Assembly: GCA_947573015.1 (NCBI GenBank)
Contig: CANPDS010000122.1
Location: forward strand, 1 to 7,679
Reading direction: 5' to 3'
Origin: an uncultured Muribaculum sp.
GTDB lineage: Bacteria > Bacteroidota > Bacteroidia > Bacteroidales > Muribaculaceae
DNA length: 7,679 bases
Position 1 is the stretch's first letter. Each line of letters starts with the position of its first letter. The position numbers and the translations under genes were made by a program. Below, piece by piece: positions 6,811 through 7,679 of this stretch. Under the pieces are notes generated by a model. That model did no database searches. It was not told the origin of the DNA and saw only the letters and a list, made by a program, of their open reading frames with translations.

Positions 6811-6846
6811 CGTCTGCCGGCATATTAAGACCGGCAGACGCTTTTT
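6811..6846 (+). terminator. Intrinsic terminator after the helicase gene
   Basis: CGTCTGCCGG (6811-6820) and CCGGCAGACG (6831-6840) form a perfect 10-bp, GC-rich stem around a 10-base loop, followed directly by CTTTTT (6841-6846). It begins 16 bases after the helicase stop codon. The opposite strand lacks a T-run after the stem, so it acts on rightward transcripts and separates the helicase from the SPOR gene. Confidence 0.9.
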
Positions 6847-6883
6847 AATATGCCCACTTATGATATAATCATCGATTTTTTCG

Positions 6884-6891
6884 TAACTTTG
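6884..6891 (+). promoter_or_regulatory. -7 box for the SPOR-domain gene and folE
   Basis: TAACTTTG matches TAnnTTTG exactly. An imperfect -33 candidate, TTATG (6858-6862), ends 21 bases upstream. Transcription would start near 6898. A strong terminator lies just before it, so this is the natural promoter for the downstream pair. The predicted start point leaves only about 15 bases before the ATG at 6913 and almost none before the ATG at 6901, which supports the inner start. Confidence 0.6.
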
Positions 6892-6912
6892 CGCAAGTAA
6901 ATGTACAACGGT

Positions 6913-7431
6913 ATGAAAAAACGAAGAAACTCTCTTCCATACATTCGTTTGATTACAGCATGCGGCCTTAGTGTTGTCATGTCAATATTCTCATATGCCC
7001 AGACTCCAGACGCAAGCACAGCCGATCACTCAGAACGTCAGGCTATAGAGGAGCATATTACAACTGGAGGTGTGATTGTAATACAGATGCCTTCCGCCCT
7101 GAAAGACCGGCTACGCCAACAAGCTACACCCCAAGAATCCACACCGACGGTTGTCAGTGGAAGAATGGCAGGTTATCGCATACAGGTGTTTGCCGATAAC
7201 AATCCACGCACGGCAAAAAACGAAGCAAGAGCAAGAGCACGCAATATCGTCAACCGGTTTTCCGATTACCCCTCATATGTTGAATACAAATCTCCTTATT
7301 GGCGCACGCGAATAGGTAATTTCCGCACACATGATGAAGCAGAAAAAGCTGCGGCTGCCTTGAAAGAAGCATTTCCGTCATACAGCCGAGAGATTCGGGT
7401 TGTACGCGACCGTATTATCATAGGAGAATAA
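6913..7431 (+). CDS. Exported SPOR-domain protein
   Basis: SPOR domains bind peptidoglycan glycan strands stripped of stem peptides, often at division sites. The product, from the ATG at 6913, has 172 residues. It has a signal peptide (MKKRRN, hydrophobic core at about 11-27, probable cleavage after SYAQ or just before Q30). A short variable linker with Thr, Pro and Gln follows (about 31-85), then the SPOR domain (about 86-166), with GYRIQVFADNN, a helix NEARARARNIVNRF, YVEYKSPYWRTRIGNF and the second helix HDEAEKAAAALKEAFP. An in-frame ATG at 6901 would add MYNG before the basic start; the signal-peptide shape and promoter position favour 6913. It is probably co-transcribed with folE, 19 bases downstream. 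The link to folE gives no obvious functional clue; the protein may act in cell-wall maintenance or division. The domain call is firm, the role is not known. Confidence 0.88.
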   Translation: MKKRRNSLPYIRLITACGLSVVMSIFSYAQTPDASTADHSERQAIEEHITTGGVIVIQMPSALKDRLRQQATPQESTPTVVSGRMAGYRIQVFADNNPRTAKNEARARARNIVNRFSDYPSYVEYKSPYWRTRIGNFRTHDEAEKAAAALKEAFPSYSREIRVVRDRIIIGE

Positions 7432-7450
7432 TCAGATATAATTAAGGACT

Positions 7451-7679
7451 ATGCAGGAATCAGACATAGTTATAAATAAATTGGCCGAACACTACAAGGC
7501 CATAATTGAGCTAATAGGTGAAAATCCGAATCGTGAAGGATTGATAAAAACGCCCATTAGAGCCGCAAAAGCACTTTATTTCGCTACACAAGGATATCGC
7601 CAGAACGCAACAGAGGTAATGAAACAGGCGATGTTTGAATACGCAGGATCGCGCATGATCATTGTGCGTGATATTGAAT
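7451..7679 (+). CDS. folE: GTP cyclohydrolase I (partial, 5' part only)
   Basis: FolE converts GTP to 7,8-dihydroneopterin triphosphate, the first step of tetrahydrofolate (and other pterin) synthesis in the cytoplasm. The window holds 76 codons from the ATG at 7451. The helical N-terminus (INKLAEHYKAIIELIGE) leads to the family signature NPNREGLIKTPIRAAKAL (about 26-43). Then come FATQGY and a segment ending MIIVRDIE, which in the family directly precedes the zinc-binding region containing Cys-Glu-His-His. That region and the catalytic residues lie beyond the right edge, so activity cannot be judged. Family members are about 190-220 residues, so about two thirds is missing. It lies 19 bases after the SPOR gene with no terminator between, indicating one transcript. 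Confidence 0.93.
   Translation, partial: MQESDIVINKLAEHYKAIIELIGENPNREGLIKTPIRAAKALYFATQGYRQNATEVMKQAMFEYAGSRMIIVRDIE

Noticed and set aside
6913..6966. Possible lipobox ITAC in the SPOR-domain protein
   Set aside because: The cysteine at residue 17 is preceded by arginine and only about four hydrophobic residues, too short for a lipoprotein signal; the later SYAQ site suits ordinary cleavage.

Overview
The window looks like chromosomal DNA of a member of the Bacteroidales, most plausibly a gut lineage close to Muribaculaceae or Porphyromonadaceae. The family assignment is inference. The evidence is a run of type IX secretion system (T9SS) genes found only in Bacteroidota, promoters of the Bacteroidota type (a -7 box TAnnTTTG, and in one case a TTG about 20 bases upstream), and start codons without clear Shine-Dalgarno sequences. 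I see no tRNA, rRNA, insertion sequence, CRISPR array or phage gene.

Left part, minus strand, 5284 down to 1: one apparent operon reading porT, porP/sprF, gldK/porK, gldL/porL, gldM/porM. The gldM gene runs off the left edge, and gldN/porN would be expected next. Gaps are 9, 10, 50 and 31 bases. In the known T9SS, GldL and GldM form the proton-driven inner-membrane motor, GldK (with GldN) forms a ring under the outer membrane, PorP/SprF is an outer-membrane barrel associated with the system, and PorT is another outer-membrane barrel needed for secretion. This stretch therefore encodes most of the energising and envelope-spanning core, but not the SprA/Sov translocon or the PorV/PorU parts.

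Centre, 5103 to 5477: a divergent intergenic region of 375 bases. On the minus strand it carries a good Bacteroidota promoter, then an A/T-rich leader, then a 10-bp hairpin with a GCGA loop followed by seven T residues. This has the form of an intrinsic terminator placed between the promoter and porT, so it may attenuate the whole operon. A -7 box for the opposite gene lies at 5453-5460.

Right part, plus strand: a DEAD-box RNA helicase with a DbpA-like C-terminal RNA-binding domain, closed by a strong intrinsic terminator; then a new promoter, a small exported SPOR-domain protein, and 19 bases later the start of folE (GTP cyclohydrolase I), cut by the right edge.

The gene content is recognisable and I do not see an undescribed multi-gene system. 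The least explained element is the terminator-like leader in front of the T9SS operon.
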